Shown: in pieces, positions 17,915 to 26,968 of the stretch | Layout: every line of letters begins with the position of its first letter | How positions within the stretch are numbered: position 1 is the stretch's first letter | DNA from: Bacillus cereus group sp. RP43 | GTDB taxonomy: Bacteria; Bacillota; Bacilli; Bacillales; Bacillaceae_G | Direction: 5' to 3' | DNA: 64,000 nt | NCBI RefSeq assembly: GCF_040459645.1 | Contig: NZ_JARVHQ010000001.1 | Coordinates: 3,038,001-3,102,000 of the forward strand | Program-made: the position numbers and the translations under genes | The notes under the pieces: generated by a model | What the model was told of the DNA's origin: nothing | What the model saw: the letters and a program-made list of their open reading frames with translations, nothing else | The model's database searches: none

Positions 17915-18346
17915 ATGTCTTTTCAAATTCGTGAAGCGACGATAGATGATATAGATGCACTTTGTTCTTTAACGAAAGAATTAAAAGGTTCCTCTATTTC
18001 CTATGAAGATATGAACAACCGATTGCAATTCGTACAAATGAGTCCTTTTGATTTTTTATATGTTTATGAGGAAGAAGAAACTATATTTGGATTACTTGGG
18101 TTTCGTATACGCGAAAATTTAGAAGATGTAACTCGTTATGGAGAAATTTCAATTATTAGCGTCGATTCTACAATACGGCGGAAAGGCATTGGACAAGTGT
18201 TAATGGATTATGCAGAACAATTAGCAAAGAAGCATCATTGCATTGGAACATGGCTAGTTAGCGGAACAAAAAGAGTGGAAGCACATCCTTTTTACAAAAA
18301 ATTAGGTTATGAAGTAAATGGATATCGATTTGTAAAACATTTTTAA
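17915..18346 (+). CDS. GNAT family N-acetyltransferase
   Basis: 143 aa. The acetyl-CoA-binding motif A is STIRRKGIGQVLMDYAEQLAKK (R/Q-x-x-G-x-G/A equivalent RRKGIG) after a beta-strand GEISIISVD. The C-terminal HPFYKKLGYE is the common GNAT ending. The acceptor substrate is unknown. The ATG at 17915 follows TTGGAGTGAATAAT. It lies 29 bases upstream of the HAD-IIIA gene and may be cotranscribed with it. Confidence 0.85.
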   Translation: MSFQIREATIDDIDALCSLTKELKGSSISYEDMNNRLQFVQMSPFDFLYVYEEEETIFGLLGFRIRENLEDVTRYGEISIISVDSTIRRKGIGQVLMDYAEQLAKKHHCIGTWLVSGTKRVEAHPFYKKLGYEVNGYRFVKHF

Positions 18347-18375
18347 ACTACTTTTTAATTGAAGGGACTATAACT

Positions 18376-18903
18376 ATGACAAGCATTAAAGCAATTTTCA
18401 TTGATCGTGACGGTACAATTGGCGGCGACACTACAATACATTACCCTGGATCTTTTACATTATTCCCCTTTACAAAAGCAGCTCTGCAAAAACTAAAAGC
18501 TCAAAATATAAAAATTTTCTCTTTCACAAATCAACCAGGTATCGCGGATGGAATAGCGACTGTAGCTGATTTTGTACAAGAATTAAAAGATTTCGGTTTT
18601 GATGATATTTACGTTTGTCCACATAAACATGGTGATGGTTGTGAATGCCGTAAACCAAGTACAGGCATGCTTCTTAAAGCAGCGGAAAAACATGGGCTTG
18701 ATTTAACAGAATGTGCTGTAGTTGGTGATCGCTGGACTGATATTGTGGCAGGAGCAAAAGTGAATGCGACAACAATATTAGTTCGAACAGGCGCTGGATA
18801 CGATGCTTTACATACGTACCGAGACAACTGGGCACATATTGAGCCAAACTACATTGCAGAAAACTTTGAAGATGCAACAAACTGGGTTTTAAATCAACTA
18901 TAA
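18376..18903 (+). CDS. HAD-IIIA family hydrolase (GmhB/HisB-like)
   Basis: 175 aa. Motif I is FIDRDGTIGGD, typical of histidinol-phosphate/heptose-bisphosphate phosphatases. Next come FSFTNQPGIADG, a metal-binding Cys/His cluster CPHKHGDGCECRKPSTGML (GmhB-like zinc loop) and motif IV VVGDRWTDIVAGAK. It dephosphorylates a phosphorylated sugar or metabolite. No heptose pathway gene lies nearby, so the substrate is uncertain. A terminator follows. Confidence 0.85.
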   Translation: MTSIKAIFIDRDGTIGGDTTIHYPGSFTLFPFTKAALQKLKAQNIKIFSFTNQPGIADGIATVADFVQELKDFGFDDIYVCPHKHGDGCECRKPSTGMLLKAAEKHGLDLTECAVVGDRWTDIVAGAKVNATTILVRTGAGYDALHTYRDNWAHIEPNYIAENFEDATNWVLNQL

Positions 18904-18911
18904 TACAATTT

Positions 18912-18946
18912 AAAAGAGACGTTTTCATTTTGAAAACGTCTCTTTT
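18912..18946. terminator. Bidirectional terminator
   Basis: AAAAGAGACGTTTTC pairs with GAAAACGTCTCTTTT around ATTTT. It lies between the convergent HAD and GNAT genes. Confidence 0.9.
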
Positions 18947-18959
18947 AATCTTACATTTT

Positions 18960-19400
18960 TTAAAATGTTAATTCATAATGGAAATAACGATTATCTCTCA
19001 AATAACCATTTTCAGCATATAATCGCTGTGCTGATAAATTATCAATCTCTGTTTGTAATTTTACACCTTTTGCGCCATTTTCTAATGCGAATTTTTTAGT
19101 AGCTTCTAATAACTTTTTACCTGTTCCAGATCCGCGCTTCGCCGCTTGTACAAACAGATCATTTAAAATCCATAATTCTTTCATTGAAACGGAAGAAAAT
19201 GATGGATATAGTTGCGTGAATCCAATATATTCACCGTCTTCCACTGCTACGAAAATAACGGATTCTTTTCTCTCGATACGATTTCGTAAAAATACTTTTG
19301 CACCTTCTAAATCGGAATCTTGTCGGTAAAACATACGATAGTTATTAAAAACTGATGCTAGTCCATCTAAATCTGCAATTGTTGCCTCATATATTCTCAT
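18960..19400 (-). CDS. GNAT family N-acetyltransferase
   Basis: 146 aa. It starts MRIYEATIADLDGLASVFN. The acetyl-CoA motif is LFVQAAKRGSGTGKKLLEATKKFALENGAKG, followed by LQTEIDNLSAQRLYAENGYLRD. The pattern resembles polyamine/diamine-type acetyltransferases of the GNAT fold, but the substrate is not proven. The start at 19400 overlaps the stop of the upstream gene (ATGA), implying translational coupling with the TrmO-like gene. Confidence 0.83.
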   Translation of the reverse strand: MRIYEATIADLDGLASVFNNYRMFYRQDSDLEGAKVFLRNRIERKESVIFVAVEDGEYIGFTQLYPSFSSVSMKELWILNDLFVQAAKRGSGTGKKLLEATKKFALENGAKGVKLQTEIDNLSAQRLYAENGYLRDNRYFHYELTF

Positions 19401-19870
19401 TTTACTCCATTCCCCTTCCAATACTTTCTCATTATATCCGTTGCCCATTTAGGCTGTAGAATTTCTTCTTTCGGCATAAACTCTTTCATTATCGGCTTTA
19501 TATCCAATATAGGGGTGCCATCAATAGCATCTAACCCCTCAACAATAATTGATTTACCTTCTCTTTTAATTACCTTTACAATTGTGGCTCCTATGCGATT
19601 TGGACGATTTTTCCCACGCTGTGCAAAAATGCCTACTTTAGGATAATCATTATTATTTCTAGGATGTCTAGCAACATATTGAATTTGTTCATCAGTTACT
19701 TTATGAAAATAAAAAACAACTTCAATATGAGAAAAATCTTCAATCCCTTGTATACTTTCCTCTGTATACATTTCCGTTAAAGTAATATAGGATCTTACAT
19801 CTCCCCACTCATCATCTTTTATTTCCTTTCTTTCATTATGTACAAATGCGATTGGTTGAACTGAAAACAT
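19397..19870 (-). CDS. TrmO/TsaA-like tRNA (N6-threonylcarbamoyladenosine37-N6)-methyltransferase family
   Basis: 157 aa single beta-barrel YaeB/TsaA-like domain. Features are an N-terminal PIAFVHNERKEIKDDEWGDV, the FSHIEVVFYFHKV segment and the SAM-binding, family-defining RGKNRPNRIGATIVKV, then GLDAIDGTPILDIKPI. E. coli TrmO methylates t6A37 of tRNAThr. Short Bacillus homologues lack the C-terminal domain of TrmO, so the activity is uncertain. The ATG at 19870 is favoured over the one 2 codons earlier by SD spacing. Confidence 0.75.
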   Translation of the reverse strand: MFSVQPIAFVHNERKEIKDDEWGDVRSYITLTEMYTEESIQGIEDFSHIEVVFYFHKVTDEQIQYVARHPRNNNDYPKVGIFAQRGKNRPNRIGATIVKVIKREGKSIIVEGLDAIDGTPILDIKPIMKEFMPKEEILQPKWATDIMRKYWKGNGVK

Positions 19871-19958
19871 ACGCATTCCCCCTTAAATGTAACCACTTAC
19901 ATTATAAAATATTTTCTGAATGTTTTCCAGACACACGAACTAAGTTTACATAATATAA

Positions 19959-20657
19959 TTATAATCTATTTTCTAAAGCCACATTTACTGCTTCAATTGC
20001 ATGTATAAAAGTTGTATCGAATATCGGAACTGATACGTCTTCCTGCTTTATTAATAATCCTATTTCTGTACACCCTAAAATTATTCCCTGTGCTCCTTTT
20101 TGCACTAGCTCTTCTATGACTGTTTTATAATACTCTCTAGATTGCGATGTTATTTTTCCTAAACATAATTCTGTATAAATTATTTCATTTATTTTTTCTC
20201 TATTATTTTCTAATGGCACTATTACTTTTATATTATTCTTTTCTATACGTGACTTATAGAAATCTTGCTCCATTGTATATTTTGTTCCAAGTAGACCAAT
20301 CGTTTGAATACCTTTTCTTTTAATTTCTTTTGCAGTAGTATCAGCAATATGTAATACAGGGATGTTAATATTCTCTTTTATTTTCTCCACTACTTTATGC
20401 ATTGTATTTGTGCAAATGATTATAAAATCAGCTCCTCCATTCTGCAATGAATACGCCGCATTCCCTAATACTTCTCCTGCTCCATCCCAATCACCGTTAG
20501 ACTGAAATCGTTCAATCTCTTCAAAATCCACACTATTAATCAAACATTTTGCTGAGTGTAATCCTCCTAATCTACTTTTTATCTCTTCATTTAAAATTCG
20601 ATAATATTCCGAAGTCGATTCCCAACTCATACCACCTATAAGCCCTATCGTTTTCAT
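19959..20657 (-). CDS. Aspartate/glutamate racemase family protein
   Basis: 232 aa. It starts MKTIGLIGGMSWESTSEYY, the common start of aspartate racemases, with catalytic Cys regions FIIICTNTMHK and GIILGCTEIGLL in the two lobes. These PLP-independent enzymes interconvert L- and D-amino acids through two cysteines. Both cysteines are present, so it should be active. The substrate (Asp, Glu or other) is not fixed by the sequence. The ATG at 20657 follows AGGTAGG. It is monocistronic. Confidence 0.88.
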   Translation of the reverse strand: MKTIGLIGGMSWESTSEYYRILNEEIKSRLGGLHSAKCLINSVDFEEIERFQSNGDWDGAGEVLGNAAYSLQNGGADFIIICTNTMHKVVEKIKENINIPVLHIADTTAKEIKRKGIQTIGLLGTKYTMEQDFYKSRIEKNNIKVIVPLENNREKINEIIYTELCLGKITSQSREYYKTVIEELVQKGAQGIILGCTEIGLLIKQEDVSVPIFDTTFIHAIEAVNVALENRL

Positions 20658-20801
20658 ATAACACACCTACCTAAACTTTTTTCTAAACTAATAACAATGT
20701 TTTATTATGTATATTATACACAATAAAACAAGACTTTAAGTTTATAATATAAAGTCTTGTTTTAACTATTTCCAAGGAAATTTTATAAGAATATTCTGAA
20801 A

Positions 20802-22004
20802 TTAATTATCTAATGTTTTTATAGAATCTTCATATTGATAATTAAAACAGTCTCGATACAACTGTTTAATTTCATAATAAGAAGGAACTCGTGGATTATT
20901 TCCTGGGCTACCACTTTCAATTGCATCCGAGGCCATTTTAGAAATAGCATTTTCAAACTCAATTTCATCAATTCCATATTCTTTTAAATTTGGAATGCAA
21001 AGATCAAAACAAAGTTTCTTTATTTCAGCAAGCGTGTAATTCGCTACTTCTTCCTCAGAATATGAGTAAAGATCTTTGTTTAAATTGCGTCCAATCTCGG
21101 CTAACCTTTTCACTGCACTTGTTTTTGTGAACTCTAAAACTGTAGGTAATAGTATGGCGTTCGATATACCATGTGGTACATGAAATAGTGCACCTACTGG
21201 TCTTGACATACCATGGACTAACGTAACTGATGCATTTGAGAATGCAATTCCAGCTTGTAATGAAGCGATCATCATTGCTTCCCTTGCTTCCATATTATCT
21301 CCATCTTCATATGCAATACGTAAATATTTCATAATACTTTCAATAGCCGAAAGAGCAAGTACATCTGTAAGTGGTTGTGAAAATTTAGAAATATATGCTT
21401 CAATTGCATGGCATAATGCATCTATACCTGTCGCTGCAGTAATATGAGGTGGTACCGAACTTGTTAATATCGGGTCAATAATCGCTACTTGCGGGGTAAA
21501 ACTCGGATGCTTCATCATCATTTTTACATCTGTTTTTTTATTCGTAATTACTGCTACACTTGTTACTTCTGATCCAGTACCTGAAGTTGTTGGAATTGCA
21601 ATGAGTGGTAGTGGATCATTTTCTATTTCAACATCTTTTTGGACGTAATATTCAATTGCTCCACCATTAGTATGTAACACCGCTACTGCTTTTGCAGCAT
21701 CAATACAACTTCCACCACCAATACCGATAATAAAATCACACTTTCCTTCTTTACAAATCGTTAACGCTTCTAATACGTGTAAATTTGTAGGCTCAGCATT
21801 CACTTTATTATATGTAATAACAGTAATACCTTTCTTATTTAGCTGTTTTATGCACCTTTCAACATACCCTAATTTCTCCATAATTGTATCAGTAACGATA
21901 AAAGCTCTTTTCCCAAATTTCTTTGATTGTTCCCCCAGTTTTTCAAGCGAATTTCTTCCATATAATACAGACTTCGGCATACGAAACTCAGCAACTTCTT
22001 GCAA
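20802..22004 (-). CDS. Iron-containing alcohol dehydrogenase
   Basis: About 400 aa. It has a nucleotide-binding GIGGGSCIDAAKAVA, the PTTSGTGSEVT loop, and the Fe2+ ligands within THVDALCHAIE-type (ATGIDALCHAIEAYIS) and LVHGMSRPVGALFHVPHG segments. It oxidises or reduces a small alcohol/aldehyde with NAD(P). It is directly downstream of a GntP-family permease gene on the same strand (about 80-base gap), so the pair may take up and oxidise a hydroxy acid such as a hydroxybutyrate; this is inference. The start is probably TTG 22004 (SD AAGGGGTGG); GTG 22013 is an alternative. Confidence 0.85.
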   Translation of the reverse strand: MQEVAEFRMPKSVLYGRNSLEKLGEQSKKFGKRAFIVTDTIMEKLGYVERCIKQLNKKGITVITYNKVNAEPTNLHVLEALTICKEGKCDFIIGIGGGSCIDAAKAVAVLHTNGGAIEYYVQKDVEIENDPLPLIAIPTTSGTGSEVTSVAVITNKKTDVKMMMKHPSFTPQVAIIDPILTSSVPPHITAATGIDALCHAIEAYISKFSQPLTDVLALSAIESIMKYLRIAYEDGDNMEAREAMMIASLQAGIAFSNASVTLVHGMSRPVGALFHVPHGISNAILLPTVLEFTKTSAVKRLAEIGRNLNKDLYSYSEEEVANYTLAEIKKLCFDLCIPNLKEYGIDEIEFENAISKMASDAIESGSPGNNPRVPSYYEIKQLYRDCFNYQYEDSIKTLDN

Positions 22005-22091
22005 GTACTCCACCCCTTCTTACCCTTATTAATGCTTTATTTTATAAAATATTAACTAAATAAACCTTTACAATTCATATCGTATCTATTT

Positions 22092-23531
22092 TTAATAAAT
22101 TCCTGTAATAGTATAGAATGCGATAACTAAAAACACAGCAACCGTTTTCAAAACTGTAATAGCAAATATATCTTTATATGACTGTTTATGTGTTAAACCT
22201 GTTACTGTAAGAATAGTAATAATAGCCCCGTTATGTGGTAATGTATCCATTCCTCCTGATGCCATTGATACGATACGGTGCATAACTTCTAATGGAATAT
22301 CAAATTGATTGGCTGCTGCAATAAATTTATCCCCCATTGCACTTAAAACAATCCCCATTCCTCCTGATGCAGAACCTGTAATACCGGCTAAAATATTCGT
22401 TGTTACCGCTCCATTTACTAAAGGGTTCGTGAATGTTGCAGAGATACCATCTCTCATTATCGCAAAGCCAGGAAGTGCTGCAATAACACCACCGAATCCA
22501 AACTCTGCTCCAGTGTTCATTGTTGCAAGTAGCGCACCACCAATACTTGTATTCAATCCAGCTTGAAATCCTGTTACTACCCGTTTCCAATATAATAAAA
22601 GAGTTGTTAAAATTCCTATTATAAGTGCCAATTCTACAGACCATATTCCAACTACCGCACTCAATTCTACTTTTCCAAATGCTTTCATACCAATTGCTGA
22701 AAAGTCAAAACCGTTCGGATACCACTTCGGTATCATAATAGTAAACACTTTATTCATTACACCTACTAAAATAAGTGGTATAAAAGCAATAAGTTGTTGT
22801 GCCCTCGTAATTTCTAAACGATTTAACAGTGGTATTTCTTTCTGCTCTAATTCCAAAGATGCTGCCATTTCAGTATTCCCATCGTTAAAACCAAAATACC
22901 CTTCACCTGCTGCTTTTGCCTTCTTACGCCTACTCTCTAAATATAATAAACCTAACGTGAGAACAAAAATTGCTCCTACAATACCAAGTATCGGTGCAGC
23001 ATAAATGTCCGTTTTAAAAAATGTTGTAGGTATTACATTTTGAATTTGTGGTGATCCAGGAAGCGCATCCATTGTAAATGTTACTGCTCCAAGGACAATC
23101 GTTCCAGGTATTAAGCGCTTTGGAATATTAGCTTGTCGAAAAAGCTTAGCTGCAAACGGAAATATAGCAAACACCACTACATATACACTCACACCACTAT
23201 ACGTTAAAATAGCACCCATTAAAACAATCGCTAAAATCGTACGTTTTTCTCCAACCAACTCTACAATCGTCTTTGCAATAGAATCAGCAATTCCTGACAT
23301 TTCTACTACTTTCCCAAAAATTGCTCCAAGTAAAAACACCGGGAAATATAGTTTAATAAACCCTACCATTTTCTCCATAAAAATATTAGAAAAGAAAGGT
23401 AATACAAAACTAGGCTCTGTCAAAAACACCGCAAATAATGCAAAAATCGGTGCAAATAAAATAACAGAAAACCCTCTATAGGCTACAAACATAAGTAAGC
23501 TAAGTGCTAATAATATAATAACTAGCTCCAA
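22092..23531 (-). CDS. GntP family permease
   Basis: 479 aa with 12 or more hydrophobic segments. It contains the GntP-type signatures SGVSVYVVVFAIFPFAAKLFR, PGSPQIQNVIPTTFF and the C-terminal ASGGMDTLPHNGAIITILTVTGL. GntP permeases import gluconate or other organic acids in symport with H+. Bacillus homologues next to CoA-transferase or dehydrogenase genes often carry hydroxy- or keto-acids. Start is TTG 23531 with AAAGGAGGGG upstream. It is the first gene of a likely operon with the Fe-ADH. Confidence 0.87.
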   Translation of the reverse strand: MELVIILLALSLLMFVAYRGFSVILFAPIFALFAVFLTEPSFVLPFFSNIFMEKMVGFIKLYFPVFLLGAIFGKVVEMSGIADSIAKTIVELVGEKRTILAIVLMGAILTYSGVSVYVVVFAIFPFAAKLFRQANIPKRLIPGTIVLGAVTFTMDALPGSPQIQNVIPTTFFKTDIYAAPILGIVGAIFVLTLGLLYLESRRKKAKAAGEGYFGFNDGNTEMAASLELEQKEIPLLNRLEITRAQQLIAFIPLILVGVMNKVFTIMIPKWYPNGFDFSAIGMKAFGKVELSAVVGIWSVELALIIGILTTLLLYWKRVVTGFQAGLNTSIGGALLATMNTGAEFGFGGVIAALPGFAIMRDGISATFTNPLVNGAVTTNILAGITGSASGGMGIVLSAMGDKFIAAANQFDIPLEVMHRIVSMASGGMDTLPHNGAIITILTVTGLTHKQSYKDIFAITVLKTVAVFLVIAFYTITGIY

Positions 23532-23669
23532 TTATACCCCTCCTTTTAACTGAAAATTCAATCTTTTGTTGATAAATTTCTACTAATCTTTCATTTCTGA
23601 CATCCCTCCTCTAATTCATACAAATTTTTCATACTAAAATGTCTAATTATACATATTCGATTACATATG

Positions 23670-23724
23670 AAAAATCCCTTTAAACAAAAACGATTTCATC
23701 GTCATACGTTATAAAGGGATTTTT
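23670..23724 (-). terminator. Terminator of the HAD gene
   Basis: AAAAATCCCTTTA pairs with TAAAGGGATTTTT around a long loop of about 29 bases. T residues follow on the minus strand. Confidence 0.65.
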
Positions 23725-23735
23725 AGTCTCTATTT

Positions 23736-24404
23736 TTATTTTTTTATTAAACTATTTTCTATACAAAAATGGTGTAGTTCTTCTATATCCTTCGCTATAT
23801 GAGTCGCATTAACTTCAATCAACTCATTTTCACTACCATAGCCATATAAAACACCAATTGAAGCAATTCCATTATGATTTGCACCTATTATATCGTGCTT
23901 TCTATCTCCAATCATAACAACTTCCTCTTTATAAAGTCCTTCATTCTGTTGTAAAATATGAGCAATTATTTCTTCTTTTTTTATTCTTGTTCCATTTAAA
24001 TTACTTCCAATGATATCTTCAAAATAATTCGTTAGTTGAAAATGCTCTATTACTTGTCTAGCAAAAATAGTAGGCTTTGAAGTAGCTATAAATAAACGAT
24101 TTCCGGTATCTTTTAATTGTTTTAGGAGATTTGGAATACCCTCGTATACACTATTCTCCAACAACCCACGTTGCTTTAAATACTCCCTGAAATAAAAAAC
24201 AGCTCTTTCAACTTCTCCTTCATTCATATTATATCTCTCTACGAATGATTGCTGAATAGGAGGACCAATAAATGAATCTAACTCACTTACATGCAATTCT
24301 TCAATTCCAACCTTTTCTAAGGCGTACAAAACTGAATTTACAATCCCCTTTTTAGGATCCGTTACTGTTCCATCTAAATCAAATAAAAATGTTGTATACA
24401 TATT
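23736..24404 (-). CDS. HAD family phosphatase (Gph/PpaX-like)
   Basis: 222 aa. Motif I FLFDLDGTVTDPKKGIVNSV, a helical cap (about 15-85), motif II FIATSKPTIFARQVIEHF, motif IV VMIGDRKHDIIGANHNG. This arrangement is that of phosphoglycolate phosphatase-like HADs, including the SKP that positions the substrate phosphate. The natural substrate is not known. The ATG at 24404 follows GTGGGGGA. It is divergent from amj and transcribed alone. Confidence 0.85.
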   Translation of the reverse strand, partial: NMYTTFLFDLDGTVTDPKKGIVNSVLYALEKVGIEELHVSELDSFIGPPIQQSFVERYNMNEGEVERAVFYFREYLKQRGLLENSVYEGIPNLLKQLKDTGNRLFIATSKPTIFARQVIEHFQLTNYFEDIIGSNLNGTRIKKEEIIAHILQQNEGLYKEEVVMIGDRKHDIIGANHNGIASIGVLYGYGSENELIEVNATHIAKDIEELHHFCIENSLIKK

Positions 24405-24579
24405 TAATCCCCCACTCATCCTACTTTACATGTAATACTGAAGGTTTTTTACTATACTATCATTATTTATTTTTTCGAAAAATTAACTTTTCTATGTTGC
24501 ATAGTTTCAGTTACAAAATACGGATAGATATGATAAAGTAAAAAAGTTACAATTAATTCAATAGAAACTGGTGAAACAA

Positions 24580-25377
24580 ATGTCAATTACATTAATTTTT
24601 ATAATGGCTTTCACAATTGTCATCCACGCAGTCGAAACTAGTTCTTATAGTATTCGATTAGCTGGTGTTCGTTTAAAAAAGATTGTCGTTGCCTTATCTG
24701 TCGTAGGAATGGTATTACTTATTTCAAGAACGTCAAATTTACTACAAGCCTTTTTAATTGGCGGGATTGTCGATGACGCAAAACGAGATGCTTCTATTAA
24801 TTTAGAGCTTACTATACGACTTGTACTATTATCCGCTTCCATCGGTACATTACTTGCGATTATTCTTTATCCAACTTTGACAAAACTATTTGGATATGTC
24901 ATTCAAAACTTTGAAACAGATGGTTCTTTCATTCGAATGATGAAAACAAATAACATTCAAAAATTAAAGTACACAAAAAAATATGTGCGCTTTCCAAGAT
25001 TTGAAATGATTCATAGATTGCGTATCGGTGGTATCCCAAAGCGTATTATGCTTATTAACATGTTTGCTACTGCAATTTATACAGCAGGTGTTCTTTCTGC
25101 CCTTTATGCTTCTTTTCTAAATCCAGATTACGCAACAAATGCAAGTACAGCTTCTGGCCTTGTGAATGGTTTTGCTACAATTTTATTAACAGTGTTACTC
25201 GATCCACGTATAGCACTTTTGACAGAACGTGCTTTACAATCAGAAAATGGCGCTGAATCTATGAGTAAAATGTATGGTTGGCTAATGATATCTAGACTTC
25301 TCGGTACTTTACTCGCACAACTGTTGTTCGTACCAGGTGCTTACTGGATTTTATGGATTATTGAACTGATGCATTAA
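24580..25377 (+). CDS. amj: Lipid II flippase Amj
   Basis: 265 aa membrane protein with about six helices. It starts MSITLIFIMAFTIVIHAVET; further conserved segments are SSYSIRLAGVRLKKIVVALS, NLLQAFLIGGIVDD and FVNGFATILLTVLLDPR-like (VNGFATILLTVLLDPRIALL). This is the DUF2837/Amj family described in B. subtilis as an alternative lipid II flippase that is induced when MurJ is lacking. It moves the peptidoglycan precursor across the membrane. The ATG at 24580 is preferred over the one 3 codons upstream because of GGTGAAAC. Confidence 0.85.
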   Translation: MSITLIFIMAFTIVIHAVETSSYSIRLAGVRLKKIVVALSVVGMVLLISRTSNLLQAFLIGGIVDDAKRDASINLELTIRLVLLSASIGTLLAIILYPTLTKLFGYVIQNFETDGSFIRMMKTNNIQKLKYTKKYVRFPRFEMIHRLRIGGIPKRIMLINMFATAIYTAGVLSALYASFLNPDYATNASTASGLVNGFATILLTVLLDPRIALLTERALQSENGAESMSKMYGWLMISRLLGTLLAQLLFVPGAYWILWIIELMH

Positions 25378-25401
25378 TTTACTAGAAAGGTGAATTTATC
25401 A

Positions 25402-25977
25402 ATGAAGATACAAACAGAGCAAGATATCATTCGCTTAATAGAAAAAGACAAATGGATGATGAACGTATTACACATAGCAAAATCACTAGAGCTACCTGAT
25501 TGGTGGATTTGCGCCGGGTTTGTTCGTTCAAAACTTTGGGATACTTTGCATAACTATGAAGTAAGAACTGCTACACCGGACGTTGATGTCATCTATTTTG
25601 ATCCATTACATAAAGACGAGACATATGAACAATCTGTAGAGAAAACATTGACAAATATGGATACTTCTATACCTTGGTCGGTTAAAAATCAAGCTCGTAT
25701 GCATGTGGTGAACAGCATGCCACCATATTCTTCTTCTGCTGATGCTATTTCTAAATTCCCTGAAACAGCAACTGCTTTAGGCGTTACGCTTGACGAACAA
25801 AACAAAGTTATATTAACGTCTCCATGCGGAATAGAAGATGCACTTTCATTACAAGTGAAACCGACAGCTCATTTCCTTGAAACAGAAGAACGAATACATA
25901 TGTACAAAAATAGAGTTAATAAAAAGAATTGGCAAGATAAATGGCCTAATATTACAATCACTTATCCAGAAATTTGA
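25402..25977 (+). CDS. Nucleotidyltransferase family protein
   Basis: 191 aa. It contains WWICAGFVRSKLWD, an ICAGF-x-R pattern resembling the nucleotidyltransferase G-x-R loop, and TPDVDVIYFDP, where the two Asp residues are in the position of the catalytic DxD. This fits the NTP_transf_6 (DUF925-type) family of uncharacterised nucleotidyltransferases. Target unknown; probably cytoplasmic. It starts 24 bases after amj and likely shares its transcript. SD AAAGGTGA. A terminator follows. Confidence 0.75.
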   Translation: MKIQTEQDIIRLIEKDKWMMNVLHIAKSLELPDWWICAGFVRSKLWDTLHNYEVRTATPDVDVIYFDPLHKDETYEQSVEKTLTNMDTSIPWSVKNQARMHVVNSMPPYSSSADAISKFPETATALGVTLDEQNKVILTSPCGIEDALSLQVKPTAHFLETEERIHMYKNRVNKKNWQDKWPNITITYPEI

Positions 25978-25979
25978 AA

Positions 25980-26014
25980 TAGGGCGCTTCGCATTATACG
26001 AAGCACCCTTTCTT
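25980..26014. terminator. Terminator between convergent genes
   Basis: GGGCGCTTCG pairs with CGAAGCACCC around CATTATA, followed by a T-run on the plus strand. Confidence 0.85.
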
Positions 26015-26016
26015 TT

Positions 26017-26931
26017 TTAGTTTAAAAAATGAATGACTGTTTCAGCAAATCGATCAGCTTCCTCATAATGTGGTGTATGGCCACTCTCTTCGAATATGAT
26101 ACACTTCCCATTTTGAGCATCTTTATTAAATGTTTCAATTTGTTTTTCACACGTTACTACATCATGTTTTCCTACAATTAATAACATTGGATTTTGTATA
26201 TCTTTTATTTCACATAATAATGACGTATGACATGCTCCCTCTGATTTTAATCTATCAAAATGAATTTTGGAGCGATTTGAAAATACCTCCCACTCTTCAT
26301 CACTATATAAACTATCGTCTGTCTCATCTTCTTTATAATTGTAAATCTCCATTCTTTTTTCTTCTAATTCAGCGCTTAAGCTTATATAAGCTTCTAACAA
26401 CTCTTCTGAACTAGCATTATTAGATGAATAAGCAAAGCAGTCTTCTGCCGCTAATTCTTTTCCATACTTTTTTAATAAAGTTCCCGTCTTTTGTAGTAAG
26501 GCCCTACTTGTTAATGCAAAATCGAAAGTCGGACCTTCAAATATTAATTTCTCTATTGAATTTGGATACGTCGTTGCATATAGCAATGCTACATATCCAC
26601 CGAAAGAGTGCCCGATTACAGACCATTTCTCAATTTGTAGTAGTTTTCTTATTTCCTCACAGTCTTCAACTAAATCATTTAATCCAAAAGGTTCTTCCTC
26701 AGTAATTCCTTCTGATCGACAAACGCCTCTTTGATCTATCATAATTACATATAAGGAATCTTTTAATCGTACTGCTTGATGAAATGAAAAATCATAACAG
26801 CTCTCTCCTGGACCGCCGTGCAAATATAATACAGGCTTGCTTTTAGGGTTTCCATATGCTTCAACATATAACTTCTTCCCTCTAATGTCCATGTATTTCC
26901 CTGCTTCTATCAAATTCGCCTTTATAATCAT
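26017..26931 (-). CDS. Alpha/beta hydrolase (proline iminopeptidase-like)
   Basis: About 304 aa. The oxyanion region is VLYLHGGPGESCYDF and the nucleophile elbow VIGHSFGGYVALLYATTYP (GHSFGG). The acid and His lie near LLIVGKHDVVT and ESGHTPHYEEADRF. HGGPG is characteristic of proline iminopeptidase-type S33 hydrolases. The substrate could be a peptide or ester. The start is unclear: the ATG at 26931 lies directly against AAGGTG. It is convergent with the nucleotidyltransferase and transcribed alone. Confidence 0.82.
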   Translation of the reverse strand: MIIKANLIEAGKYMDIRGKKLYVEAYGNPKSKPVLYLHGGPGESCYDFSFHQAVRLKDSLYVIMIDQRGVCRSEGITEEEPFGLNDLVEDCEEIRKLLQIEKWSVIGHSFGGYVALLYATTYPNSIEKLIFEGPTFDFALTSRALLQKTGTLLKKYGKELAAEDCFAYSSNNASSEELLEAYISLSAELEEKRMEIYNYKEDETDDSLYSDEEWEVFSNRSKIHFDRLKSEGACHTSLLCEIKDIQNPMLLIVGKHDVVTCEKQIETFNKDAQNGKCIIFEESGHTPHYEEADRFAETVIHFLN

Positions 26932-26968
26932 CACCTTCTCTTTTTACTGAATATTATAACATTTAATA